Assembly (NCBI GenBank): GCA_002049455.2
Contig: KV918855.1
Location: 1-64,000 of the forward strand
Source: Porphyra umbilicalis
Lineage: Eukaryota > Rhodophyta > Bangiophyceae > Bangiales > Bangiaceae
DNA: 64,000 nucleotides
Direction of reading: 5' to 3'
Shown here one piece after another: positions 9,214 through 19,370 of the stretch (position 1 is the first letter of the stretch; the number at the start of each line of letters is the position of its first letter). The notes under the pieces are model-generated. The model was not told the origin of the DNA. It did no database searches and was given only the letters and a program-made list of their open reading frames with translations. The translations under genes were made by a program, and so were the position numbers.

Positions 9214-10803
9214 CGGAACGCGATCACATCGAAGCTGACAGCTGAAATCGCGCCGCTCCAGACCACGCGGCATCGATTCCCACGGGTGGTGCAGGCTGGA
9301 ACTGAAAGTGCTCGCCGTGAGAGCGAATGGGATATTGCCCTTTTTGGCCAAATGGCCCTGTGCCACACATCGTCACGCGGGTACGCATCGTCACCACGTG
9401 CCGTGCGCTGCCGCCGGCTTCCGTGGCTGCTCTAGCACCCAATTTTCCGCCACCCCGCCCAGAATGCCTGCGTGAGCCCCCCCCCGCAATCCGACCAGTC
9501 AGGCCACTGTTTCTTCGACCGCGCCACATTCGCTGCGGTGCCCCCACCCACCGCCCAATCCGCCCAGCCGGGCCACTGTTTTCCGAGGCCGCGGTGCGCA
9601 CCGCACCAGCCGGCTCCGACCGACTTGGAGGCGCCCAACGGGCCGCTGCTGCTTCTCCGTAGTCGTCACACACGCCGCCTGTCCAGCCTCTACCGCACAC
9701 GTGCGCATCGGCTCTGGCCCTCACCGTCGTGCCACGATTCGGATTCATCGCCGAAGCTACTCGCCCTTTCCATCCCTGGGTAGGTACGGTCGCAACTCCG
9801 TCGGGGGCCGGTTTCACCGTCTGCGTGCACGGCAGTGATTCTTGTCGTGTCTCAGAGAGCGCATCCAGTGTGCTCCCCGGCCTTCTTTCACTCTGTCGTT
9901 TTTGTTATGTAAGTGGTCCTCCGCGGACGGTTTGCGATGCTCAGCAACGGACTCGGGGCTCAGCTGTGACGGGCACGTCGTCCGACCAGGCACGAGCTAA
10001 CAGAATGGTCTGATGTCAGTGAGCCGCCCTGTGAACGCACTTTGGCACGAACGGCCGACTGCTTGCTCAGTAACGCGTACCTGACCAGTCCGAGCGCCCC
10101 TCCTCCCGTTCTCCCTGCCCGTGCCCATTTCCCAGTTGACTTTTCTTGTCCACTCTACCTTCCTTTGTGATGCCTGCAACCTTACCCGCCTCTCCCCGAC
10201 CAATTCTCGCTTCGTCTTGTTGCTACAACCACCCCTATCTCTCTGTCTTGCGTACTGGTACAGGAACAGGGGAAATAAAGCACTGTTTACTCGCTCCCGT
10301 GGCTGCTGTGTCTCTCTCTAGTCAGGTTGCACATTCGGTTTGTCTGTTTGGGCGGTTGGCGGGGCGCTGGCGGGACGTGCGTGGGGCGTCGTCGGGGCGT
10401 CTACGAGGCGTCGGCAGGGTCTTTAGCGGGGCGCGGGCGGGATGTGGGCGGGGCGTGGTCGGGCTGCGGGCGGGGCGTTGTCGGGTTGCGGGTGGCGCGT
10501 GGTCGGGGCGCTGACGGCACGTGGTCGGGTTGCGGGTGGGGCGTTGTCGGGGCGCGGACGGCGCGTGCGTGGGTTGTAGGTGGTGCGTGGTCGGGGCTCT
10601 GACGGCGCTTGTGTGGGTTGTCGGTGGGGCGTGGCCGGGTTTTAGGCGAGACGTGGTCGGGGCGTTGACAGTGCGTGGGCGAGAGAGCCGGTGAAGGCAT
10701 ACTGCTAGTGGGTAGGTAAGAAACAATGGCTTTGTTTGTGACAAACGGGTGCTTTGTGCCCTTGTGCCCTGACAAGTGCATGGTGACGCGCCGCTCTGTC
10801 CAT
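9214..10803 (-). repeat. Right arm of the 3.3-kb palindrome
   Basis: Reverse complement of 7485-9072. The outer boundary lies near GGCGCG...ATGGACA-type sequence shared with the left arm; beyond it the two flanks differ. The minisatellite reappears at about 10352-10672. Confidence 0.92.
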
Positions 10804-10999
10804 TTGTCAGTTTGTAAGTGGTATATCAGTGTCACTGGGCAGTATGAGCTGTGAATCACAGAGTGGCTGTGGGAAAGGAAGGCAGTTATCTCTGTGACCG
10901 CGGCAATAGGCATGCTTCTAGTTGTCCTTATATACGATGGAGTCTCCAATCCCCAGGCTCACAATGACTTGGTGTGTGGGGTGCTTATTGCAAAATTTA
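10804..10999. other. Region between the palindrome and the transposase stop
   Basis: No gene seen. It would hold the 3' end of the minus-strand transposase transcript; no clear polyadenylation signal was identified. Confidence 0.4.
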
Positions 11000-12187
11000 T
11001 CACTCAGGCCGTGACGTCGCACTCGTGCGGCGCACGGGGGGACGAACATGCCCGGCGCGGCAAAGGCGAGTGGTCCACTCCACACGCCTGAGACACTCCC
11101 TGCGCTCACGTTCATTGAAGTCTCCGTCGCAGGTCGCCTGCTCACCGGTGTCGACCAGGTCTGCTGGGGTACCGTGACCGGCAGGCACGTTGGTCGCGCT
11201 GGCACCGCCGTGGTCGATGGTAAAGTTGTGCAACTTCATGAGCGCCCCCACGAGGTTTCCGCAATCCGCCAAAGGCGCACGCAAAGCACGCCACAGCACT
11301 CCCCACCGTGCATTCAAAATGCCAAACGACCTCTCAATGGTCTGTCGTACCTGGCTAAGGAAAAAGTTAAAGGCATCCTTGGACAATGGCAGGCCTTGCC
11401 CCGCCAATGGGCACAGCAGGTAGTTTCGCACCGAGTAGGCGTCGTCACCGACGAGGAAGCGGTTGCCGTAGAGGATCTCATTGAGCTCCAGGCGCCGCGA
11501 CAGGGTGGTCAACGACCACGCAAAGCTGTCGTGCATCGAGCCGGGAGCCGCCTTGTTGACAAAAATGAAGCGACAGGCGCCGTCACAAACCGCCTGGACG
11601 TTGAGGCTGAAGAACCCTTTGCGCCCGTAGAAGTCGGCGGGCGCGTCGGTCTCCCGAGCCCGCGGACCGCGGATGCGGACCGCGAGGCCGTCGACTGCGC
11701 CGAGGACAAAGCACGCAAGCGGGTTACGCGGGCGTGCCTCAGAGAAGGACCTCGAAAGACGCTCTCGACCCTCCTCCGTCTCTAGGTCCGACGTAAAGTC
11801 GAGGTGCTCGTGGATGGCCGAGGTGACGCGTTTTGCAATGTCGTAAAAAGTTGATACTTGTATCTTGTGGGAGGCCGTAATATCGAGGTAGGATCCGCCT
11901 GCGAAAAAACGTAGAGCCATCGCCACCTGCGTCTCGGGGCATACTGCTCTGGCCGCTCCGCTGCCGCGCCCGTGTCGGCGCCGTGCTTGAATCTCGTTCC
12001 GCTCGAGACTCCCTCGCAGCACCAATAGTAGCTTCGTGAAAACAGGGTACGACATCCTGTACTTGCGGTGGAAAAGAGGGCCCAGCGCAGCCACTTCGTC
12101 TGCCCAAATGAGGCGCTCATACGCCAAATCGCGCTCGCGAGCCTGCACATGCAGGCCCAGCTTCGACCGCGCCAGCACAAGCGCCAA
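11000..12187 (-). CDS. PIF/Harbinger DDE transposase (HARBI1-like)
   Basis: Predicted protein of 395 residues. The DDE_Tnp_4 core is complete: D166 in GAVDGLAVRIRG, D220 in APGSMHDSFAW and E285 in VRQTIERSFGILNARWG. The FYGRKGFFSLNVQAV stretch and FLVGDDAYSVRNYLL are also characteristic of Harbinger nucleases. An N-terminal helical region (about 85-135) resembles the helix-turn-helix of the family. It catalyses excision and insertion of the enclosing element, whose TIRs lie at 5696 and 12573. The start at 12187 gives the full core; a further N-terminal piece could exist in another frame (open up to 12459), so an upstream frameshift or intron is possible. No stop or missing catalytic residue was seen. 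Confidence 0.88.
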   Translation of the reverse strand: MALVLARSKLGLHVQARERDLAYERLIWADEVAALGPLFHRKYRMSYPVFTKLLLVLRGSLERNEIQARRRHGRGSGAARAVCPETQVAMALRFFAGGSYLDITASHKIQVSTFYDIAKRVTSAIHEHLDFTSDLETEEGRERLSRSFSEARPRNPLACFVLGAVDGLAVRIRGPRARETDAPADFYGRKGFFSLNVQAVCDGACRFIFVNKAAPGSMHDSFAWSLTTLSRRLELNEILYGNRFLVGDDAYSVRNYLLCPLAGQGLPLSKDAFNFFLSQVRQTIERSFGILNARWGVLWRALRAPLADCGNLVGALMKLHNFTIDHGGASATNVPAGHGTPADLVDTGEQATCDGDFNERERRECLRRVEWTTRLCRAGHVRPPVRRTSATSRPE

Positions 12188-12572
12188 GACAACGCGTTGC
12201 TGTCTCCGACGGCGCCGCTCAATTCGCGTGGCCGAGTCGGGGCGGCCGCCCAGGTGGGGGGGGGGGGTGAAGACGACGCCATAGCTAGGACGTCGGTTGT
12301 GGGAGACCTGCTGTCTTCGTGGCTGCTGGGCAGGGGTGGCGGAAAAAGCAGGCCGGCCTCTGGGGCTGGCAAGTTGTGAGATTTGTTGAACAGTCTCTCA
12401 GGATTTAAACGTAACCGATCTACACAACTCCCTGACCAACTGTCCCCAATCCCAATCATTTGGTTCAGCTCAGTAATACCGGATCGTCTGTACGACCGGT
12501 AAACAACGGTATGTCTGGTTCTTGTTTTACCGGTACGCGGTATATTCCGCGTACCGGTCTACCGACGATACC

Positions 12573-12591
12573 GCCCGGTGCGGAACGACCC
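12573..12591 (-). repeat. Right TIR of the second Harbinger element
   Basis: Exact reverse complement of 5696-5714, followed by TCA, which completes the 3-bp target site duplication. Confidence 0.9.
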
Positions 12592-12594
12592 TCA

Positions 12595-13900
12595 TGCACG
12601 ACCGCCGCCGCTCGCCGCCCCACACATGCGAGAGCCACCACCACCGCCGCCGGGCGCTGCTGTCGTTGCTCGTCGTCCCTTCCAGGGGTGGGCGACCACC
12701 GCCGCTGATGGGGGCTGCCGCCTCCCTCCCGTTCCTGACCCAGGTGTCCTTGCCACACCATTCCGTGACTACGGTCGCCGCTGTGGCTGCGCCGACCGGT
12801 GGGGGTGGGCAGTCACAGTGGGGGGGGGGCAGCTCGGGTGGGAGGGGGGCAGCACCGGTCGGGGTGGGCAGTACCAGTGGGGGGGGGGGGGCAGCTCGGG
12901 TAGGAGGGGGGGTAGCACGGATGGAGGGGGCGTAGCACCAGTGAAGGGAAGGGCAGCACCAGTGGGAGGAATGGGTATCAGTTGTGGGGGTCGGAGCCCT
13001 GGTAGGGAGGGCCAGAACCTGTGACGAAGGGCAGCAGCGAAGAGGGGACGCAGTAGGAAAGGGGGAAGGCCGCAGGAATCGGGGGACGCAACGGGGATGG
13101 GGGAGCGCAGCAGCGATGTGGGGAGGCAGCGGCGGTGGAGGGAGGCAGCGGCGGTGGAGGGAGGCTGATGCACTGGGAGAAAGCAGCGGCAGTGGGGGGA
13201 GGCAGCGGCAGTGAAGGAAAACAGCAGTCGAGGGTAGAGATATAATCATACCACCTCGCAGTGTGAATGGCCACCCTCTGACAGTGTCTCAGATACCGTC
13301 GAGTCGGCAGATCGGCACAGACACTGCTCAGTACAGTGGATGACGTGTTTTCTCTGACACTGTTTAATCCAGTGGGATGCGCTCTGCGCTTCTCTTGCTG
13401 CCTACAGCAGTTCTGCATGTTTTCTTGCGAAAAAAACAGCACAGCACATCTCCTACAGTACCCTGTACCTATTTTGTGCAGCTTTGGTCGGGGTCCGTAT
13501 AGTCTGGTCATCGCCATGTTCCATGCTTCCATCCGGTGCAAGAGGGAGGAGCGAACGACATGTCCAGGCGGAACTTGACCAAAACACCATTTTTCTAAAT
13601 AGACTTGTACGCGGTGCTTTGAAGGGTCCTGGGAACGAAAAAGCGAGTCACTAAGCGTACAGACGCTTCCTTCCTACGATTTTCGCCCCTTCAACTTCAC
13701 AGGGACCCGATATGCCGATGACTCCCCACGGTGCCCTGCCTATCTGCTGGCCAACTTTCTGTGTGCGTTGGCTTTGCTACATCATGTACTCTTAACGGAC
13801 CCTAAAAACCCACACCAGCACGGTTGTAGAATGCCCACTGAGCGTAGTGTGCCTCCATACAAGTCAGAACCCCAGTTTCGTGCCTACTAGTCGCCCATAG
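12595..13900. repeat. G-rich low-complexity stretch, no gene
   Basis: From about 12800 to 13215 the plus strand is made of runs of 5 to 12 Gs spaced by GCAGC, CAGTACCAG or GGAGGCAGC-type units, with a period near 23-25 bp in part. The many G runs could form quadruplexes. ORFs crossing it on either strand are composition artefacts. The remainder to 13900 shows no recognisable gene. Confidence 0.6.
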
Positions 13901-13979
13901 AGGTAGCACGCAGCCAGACAGCTCTGTGTTATACCTGGAAGTCGCTATTTGTCCCCCAGACACGCATCCAATAGACCCC

Positions 13980-14925
13980 ACCGCCGACGACCGCCGCCGC
14001 CGGCCACCCCCGCCGCCAGCCACCCCCTCCACTGACCACCCCCACCGCCGGCCACCAGCGGCCTCCCTCACCGACCGCCCGCCCACCCCAGCAATGGCCG
14101 TCCCCAGGCACCGAGGCCGTTCAGCCCCCTGGACGACCGCCCACCCTGACGCCAATCGCTGTGCCCGATCTCCCTCCCCTCCGGCCGCTCCTCCCGCCAG
14201 CAGCGGCCGCCGGTCGCCACCGTCGCCAACCACCCCCCAAAAGAGGTGCCGCCTCCGGCCGCCGCCGGCCGCCCGCGAGGGCAGCGAGGGGGCGGGGAGC
14301 GGTGGGAAGGCGGGGAGCGGCGGGGCGGCGGGAAGCGGCGGGGCGGCGACCAGCGGCGGGGCGGCGGCCAGCGGCGGGGGGAGGGGAGCAGCCGGGCGGC
14401 GGGCAGCCGAGAGGCGGCAGGCAGCCGTGGGGCGGCGGGCAGCCGTGGGGCGGCCGGCTGCGGGCAGCCGCGGAACAGCGAGCAGCGGCGGGGCGGCGAG
14501 CAGCGGCAGGTGGGCGGGGAGCGGCGGAGCGGCGGGCAGCCGCGGAGTGGCGGGCAGCGGCGGGGCGGCGGGCAGCGGCGGGGGGGAGGGGAGCGGCGGC
14601 GCGGCCGGCGGCGGGCAGCGGCGGGGCAGCAGCCAGGGGCGGGGCGGCGGGCAGCGGCGGAGCGGCGGGCAGCGGCGGGGCAGCAGCCAGCGGCGGGGCG
14701 GCCGGCGGCAGCCAGCGGCGGAACGGCGGGCAGCCGCGGGGCGGCGGGCAGCCGCGGGGCGGCGAGCAGCCGCGGGGCGGCGGGCAGCCGCGGGGCGGCG
14801 GGCAGCCGCCGGGCGGCGGGCAGCCGCGGGGCGGCGGGCAGCCGCGGGGCGGCGGGCAGCCGCGGGGCGGCGGGCAGCCGCGGGGCGGCGGGCAGCCGCG
14901 GAAGAACGGGGCCAGAAGGGCGAAA
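13980..14925. repeat. CCGCC-rich DNA and 18-bp minisatellite
   Basis: The part from about 14280 to 14910 consists of an 18-bp unit, CGGGGCGGCGGGCAGCCG, with variants; the copies from about 14720 to 14905 are nearly exact (about ten). All frames on both strands stay open for several hundred codons, reading as Gly-Arg-Arg-Ala-Ala-Ala or Pro-Pro-Arg-Gly-Cys-Pro strings. No domain is visible, so I treat this as non-coding. Confidence 0.75.
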
Positions 14926-15278
14926 TCTTCTCGCCCACGAACACGCACATGAACGGAGCTGTCGCTATGAGAACGTCGAAAGGAAAACAGCAAAGCGTCT
15001 ATATGGGCGCTCATCTCACCGGCAGTACAGGGAGTTAAAGTCCTCATGGTGGACGGATAGCAGTCCATCACGCTGCGCCGCTTCTGTCAGCACTCTGTCT
15101 GTAAGGGCTGCGGAACGCGCACCTGCACGCATGCACGGGGGGGGGGGGTTGGCTTTTGAGCCTTGGCTTTTGAATCTCAGCAGCCAAGGCTGGTATCACC
15201 TCACTTGGCGTGTCCCAACGACACGCCCAACCTCAAAATGGCGTGTTTTGTGCCGGGGAATATTTAGATGATGTGTCC
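14926..15278. other. Spacer with no recognised feature
   Basis: No gene seen. It contains a ten-G run near 15138 and short GGCGTGT motifs that recur in the next intergenic region. Confidence 0.4.
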
Positions 15279-15602
15279 GTCAATTCCCGGGGAATATGTG
15301 GGTGAGATCAGTCGGCCAGTAGTTGACACGGTGCGGGTGGTTCATGAAAGATCGAGAGGGTTGCAGCACATGATCCCAGCTAGGATCTTTGAGCTGATTT
15401 TCTCGCAGCGGCACTGTCCGTCCATTCGCGCCTGTGCGTGAGACAGGCGGGCGCGAATGGACGGACGTGCCGCTGCGAGAAAATCAGCTCAAATTTCCCA
15501 GCTGGGATCATCTGCTGCAACCCTCTCGATCTTTCATGAACCACCCGCACCGTGTGAACTACTGGCCGACTGATCTCACCCACATATTCCCCGGGAATTG
15601 AC
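15279..15602. mobile_element. Foldback MITE-like palindrome (324 bp)
   Basis: GTCAATTCCCGGGGAATATG at the left end is mirrored by its complement at the right end, and the whole 324 bp folds into one hairpin with a stem of about 155 bp and a loop of only a few bases near 15440. Arms differ at a handful of positions plus small indels. No ORF or clear target site duplication was found. It is a non-autonomous foldback element or a source of hairpin RNA. Confidence 0.85.
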
Positions 15603-16202
15603 TGGTCATACCTCTCCCGCGCAGGGGGCTACCATACGATTCGCGGGGTGTTACTTTGTGGGCGTGTTGGCGTGTTGAAGTGTTTTAGGCGTATTTTAGC
15701 GTGTTTTAGCGTGTCACGCCGACACGCCAAGCGTTTTGGGGCGTGTTGCACAACCGTACAACACGCCCCTATTTCGGGGGCGTCAGGGGCGCGCGCCGGA
15801 TAAGACGCCTTACTGACGCCCCATTAGGCAGCCAAAACGCCCTCACGACGCCCCAAGTAGCACCCTACACATTCGCAACATGCGTAAAGTGGCACCCATG
15901 ATTTGCTTTCTTATGTAATTCTTGTGTCAAGACTGGGTGCCTGTCCCCAACAAAGGTGCACAACCGCCACCTGCTGCGTCATGTAGACCCCCCCAAGAAC
16001 GTTTTCTTCGCGACGCCTTGCTGACGCCCTTTTGAGTTAGGGCGTTAGAGCAAGCCCAGCGGTTCGCACCAATACCGTAATATGGTGATTCATCCGAAAT
16101 CGTGGCGTGCTGTGAGTGGCTGCTACATACAGGGAGACGGTTGCTCGTCCTTATTTAATCCTAGCCACAAAATCGACAGTATAGACCTGCGGCCCGATTT
16201 GC
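15603..16202. other. Intergenic DNA with GGCGTGT motifs and a hairpin
   Basis: The motif GGCGTGT or its complement recurs between 15650 and 15770. A perfect 11-bp stem (GGGGCGTGTTG at 15738-15748 with its complement at 15759-15769) encloses a 10-base loop. No gene seen. Confidence 0.5.
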
Positions 16203-16908
16203 TCACGCAGCCACATCGATTCTGGAGGTCGGCGTGACGCGAAATTGGGATCGTCCCCCAGTGATCATCAGATCAAGTGGAGGAACTCCCCGGGGTCTTC
16301 CGGTGGACCGTCGTGGCCTAATCTCAAACGTAGAATAGGATAGGGCGAGATCTATGACGCAAGACCGTCCTGGAAACAGTCCCGACGGTGGCGTTCGGAC
16401 TTTACTCTGGATCATCCTTGAGATCAAACGAGGATCACTGGAGGACTGTTCCGCAGATGGTCTGCCGGATCAAATGGAAAACCAATCGGCGCCTTGGTCG
16501 CTGGGGGGGCTAGAAATGGCTGGCCAATGAGCGCACGGCAGCCGTCCGCCGGTGGTCCACCTTGAAGGACGAGTCCCTCGTACCTTTCCTACTGTCAGAA
16601 AGGGGGATCGGTGCAGAGTGTCCGAGCCGGGAATCAGCCGAGCAGCTCCAACTCGTGCCGATCAGCAGATCAGAGCCTCCCTCGCCATAGGTACACCGAG
16701 GTGAGCCTCCGTCGATGCTTGAGGTGCCACACCGCAGTCGCATCATGCCGGCGTCATGTGCCTTGGGTCCTTGATCTCGCTGTGTATCCCCGTCAAACAG
16801 GTCCTCGGCTGTGTCCCTCTTGGTGCTCCTACGGGCGTGCGTATGTGGTGTTAACGTGCAGTGTCGGATACTGTGCTACGCACGCACGGGCCCCCTTTCC
16901 TGGTCGCC

Positions 16909-19347
16909 ATGAAGCGTCGCAGGCGCGGTCCACGAGGTTCTGCGTTTTTCAATCTCACTGATGCCAACCTGATTCATTTGCAAGCACATCCCACGAACTC
17001 GGATTCTGCAGAGCATGATGTCGGCCGTGAAGGCGACGGTGGGGGCTCGGCAGGCAGACCGCAACCTGTCCCTGGCAGAGCGATACCACGAGTGTCCCAT
17101 ATAGAGGAGTACGACGACGTCGCCCTGTCATCAGAATCTGAGTCAGACGCTTACCCATCAGACGACACAGAATTTTCGAGTGCATCTGAGCACCCTGATG
17201 AGGGGTTTGCAACACGTCGCGAGTTCTTATGTTTTGGGTTCCTCTATGGGCGAGTGCGCGTGACGCTCAGACAGTATGACATGATGCGAGAGGCCGAGAA
17301 CTCCTTTATGCCGCAGGAGGATTGGCCCTCGAGGTAGCGCTTACGGCAGTTGCGCAAGCACATGCTGAAGTCTGTCATACCACTGCGAAGAGAAACGACC
17401 ACACGTCAGCTTCCCGTTGGCAAAGGAAGAGCCTTGCCAAAACTGCCTGACGCAATCATGTCGTACATTCCTTTCTCTGAGCACGAAAAGCGGGACTTTG
17501 GAGATCCCAAGACGGCTGCTCTTTTCCACAGTAAAGGGGAATCGTGCATGGGCACAGCTGAGCGGCCTGCAGAGTTTTATCAGACTGTAGTGGCCAGGAA
17601 TCCCGCGAGGTATAACGTGAAGAACGTCCTGTTCCGAGACCGGTACAGGTACGACATTGGATGTATCGCCCAGGTATCTCTTGATGCAGCTTCGACGTGC
17701 AAGGCCAGTCTGATGAGCACAGCCATTGCTTATGACGGCAGCTTTACCACATCCGCGTCCACGTATGCTCCCCAGAGCGCACTTCGACTTGGGGACTCCC
17801 TCGCGCAGTTTTCTGCTTTTCCTGATTTTGTACCGCCCGCGAGCTGGGCACAATGCTTCACCGAAGAACGCAGGTCTACTTTGCGGTTCACGCGGTCCGG
17901 TGACGTACTGGTTCTTGTCGTGAAAGCATCAGCCATGATGGAACAAGACTCGTGGTCCGCCATAACGTCACTGCGGCCACTGGAGCTCTCGCAGGCGGCA
18001 GAGCCCCCTGAGTGTGCTCTCCCGGAAAAAGACCCCTACACGCTGTACGTTTTATTGTACGGTGATGAATTCAACGTATACAAGCGTCGACGGGGAAGCC
18101 TGGAGGGCTACTATGGAGCATACACATCTCTCAGCATCAAGGATCGTGCGTTTTCTGTTCGTCCACTGTTTTACTTGCCACCAGGAGCCAACCCGGACGC
18201 ACTTCTCAAGCGCGTCTTGGAAGACGTACTCCTCGCTAGCAAGGAAGGTGTTCACGTGTATGATGCCTTCAAAGAGCGGAACGTGGTAGTTCGTGTGTAC
18301 CTGTGTCTTGGTCTCTTTGATTTCCCTATGGCTGCAAAGTTTTCCAACTCGGTCGGTGCCCCAGGCATAGAGCACTGTACTAGCTGCGACATTGTCCAAT
18401 TGAAGACCACTACAGCTCGGAAAGAGCGAGCCATGAGCAGCACGACCTCTTTTGACGTTAAGTACTCTCGTTACTCTCGAACGCAAAAGCGGACTGCGCT
18501 TATCATGTCGGCCGTGAAGAGCTCCCCACAGCTGTCTGCGGAATCCGTGAAGGATGCACTGCTTCTTAATGGCATATCCGATAAGTCCGGCAGCCTGATC
18601 ATGCGTCTTGAAGAGGCACAGGGTCCCGGGAGTTTCGACATACACGAGCATGTGGTTGTCGCTCCCTCACACCTACTCTACTACAACATCGGGTCAAACC
18701 TTTTAATGGAAGCCTACGATGCCTTATCAGTAGAGCAACGGGACTCATTCACAAAGCAGATGCGTCGCCGTGCGAAGTATGTCCCGACGCACACAATCTT
18801 GTCGTCGTTCGAACCCGAAAAGATGGGTGGCACAACCCTCTCAATGTCAGACTATGCAGTGCTGCTCACGGTGGGCCCGACTGTGCTGCAGTCCTTGGTC
18901 CATCCTACAGCCACATCGCCACACGCAGTTGCCGCTCTCAGTGCTCTTCATGCCCTCCGACGGTTCTCTACCGCACTTTTCTACCTCCCAACAGCTGCCT
19001 CGGATGGCGAGGAGGCCGCGCGAACGAGGCCCACTGTCGCTGAGCTTCAAGTCTTGGGCGTGAGTCTGATGATTGAACTGCGTCGGCTGGTGCCATTCAA
19101 TGGGTCGTGGGAGCGACCATCTGTGCACCGTTTACTAGAGCTCTTGTATCGCACTCTCCCGCTGGTGCAGCTCGGGCCGGCCATATGTGAGCTCATTTTT
19201 GAGAGGTTTCACCAGCTGGCAAAGCGTGAGGTGAGCCAGAGCAACAGCTGGAACCCCGCTGAGTATGCCATACAGAGGTGGAGAGACACAGAACAGTACT
19301 CCCGAGTGCTATCTTTGCCAGGCGAATCTGGAATACTCCTATGCTAG
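16909..19347 (+). pseudogene. CACTA-like (CMC/Plavaka-type) transposase with an in-frame stop
   Basis: One plus frame runs from the ATG at 16909 to 19347, interrupted only by a TAG at 17335-17337. The first part (143 codons) is basic then acidic. The second part (from 17350) contains LYGDEFNVYKRRRGSLEGYY, then PLFYLPPG, GVHVYDAF and a CLGLFDFPMAAKFSN block followed by a Cys-Thr-Ser-Cys pair. This order resembles the Transposase_21-like core of CACTA/CMC elements, with acidic candidates D239 and D324 counted from 17350. The stop lies inside a conserved-looking Leu-Arg-x-Leu-Arg stretch, so a nonsense mutation is more likely than a gene end. The sequence around it offers no intron of reasonable length. 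Family assignment is by motif order and is uncertain within CMC. Confidence 0.55.
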
Positions 19348-19370
19348 GCCCTTCAACGGGGTTACGCCGT

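Larger units (their letters stand above)
5696..12591. mobile_element. Complete PIF/Harbinger element with a palindromic core (6.9 kb)
   Basis: The ends are perfect 19-bp terminal inverted repeats, GGGTCGTTCCGCACCGGGC at 5696-5714 and its complement at 12573-12591. Both are flanked by the triplet TCA (5693-5695 and 12592-12594), matching the 3-bp target duplication typical of the PIF/Harbinger superfamily. Inside are a SAP-domain ORF (+, 6055-7332), a 3.3-kb palindrome (7485-10803) and a DDE transposase (-, 11000-12187). Subterminal DNA at both ends is rich in GCGGTAT/GGTAC motifs that could be transposase-binding sites. Perfect TIRs, an intact TSD and an intact catalytic triad suggest recent mobility. 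Confidence 0.88.

Noticed and set aside
8449..9817. Mirror-image ORFs in the palindrome arms (141 to 197 codons)
   Set aside because: They are the same sequence read twice, lack recognisable domains, and change length with a one-base slip in a G run.
13802..15071. Long open frames on both strands (up to 382 codons) over the 18-bp minisatellite
   Set aside because: The repeat length is a multiple of three and the unit has no stop in any frame, so openness is automatic. The translations are Arg/Ala or Pro/Gly strings without domains.
17337..17350. Short intron removing the stop in the CACTA-like gene
   Set aside because: The only GT...AG pair around the TAG spans about 16 bases and would shift the frame.
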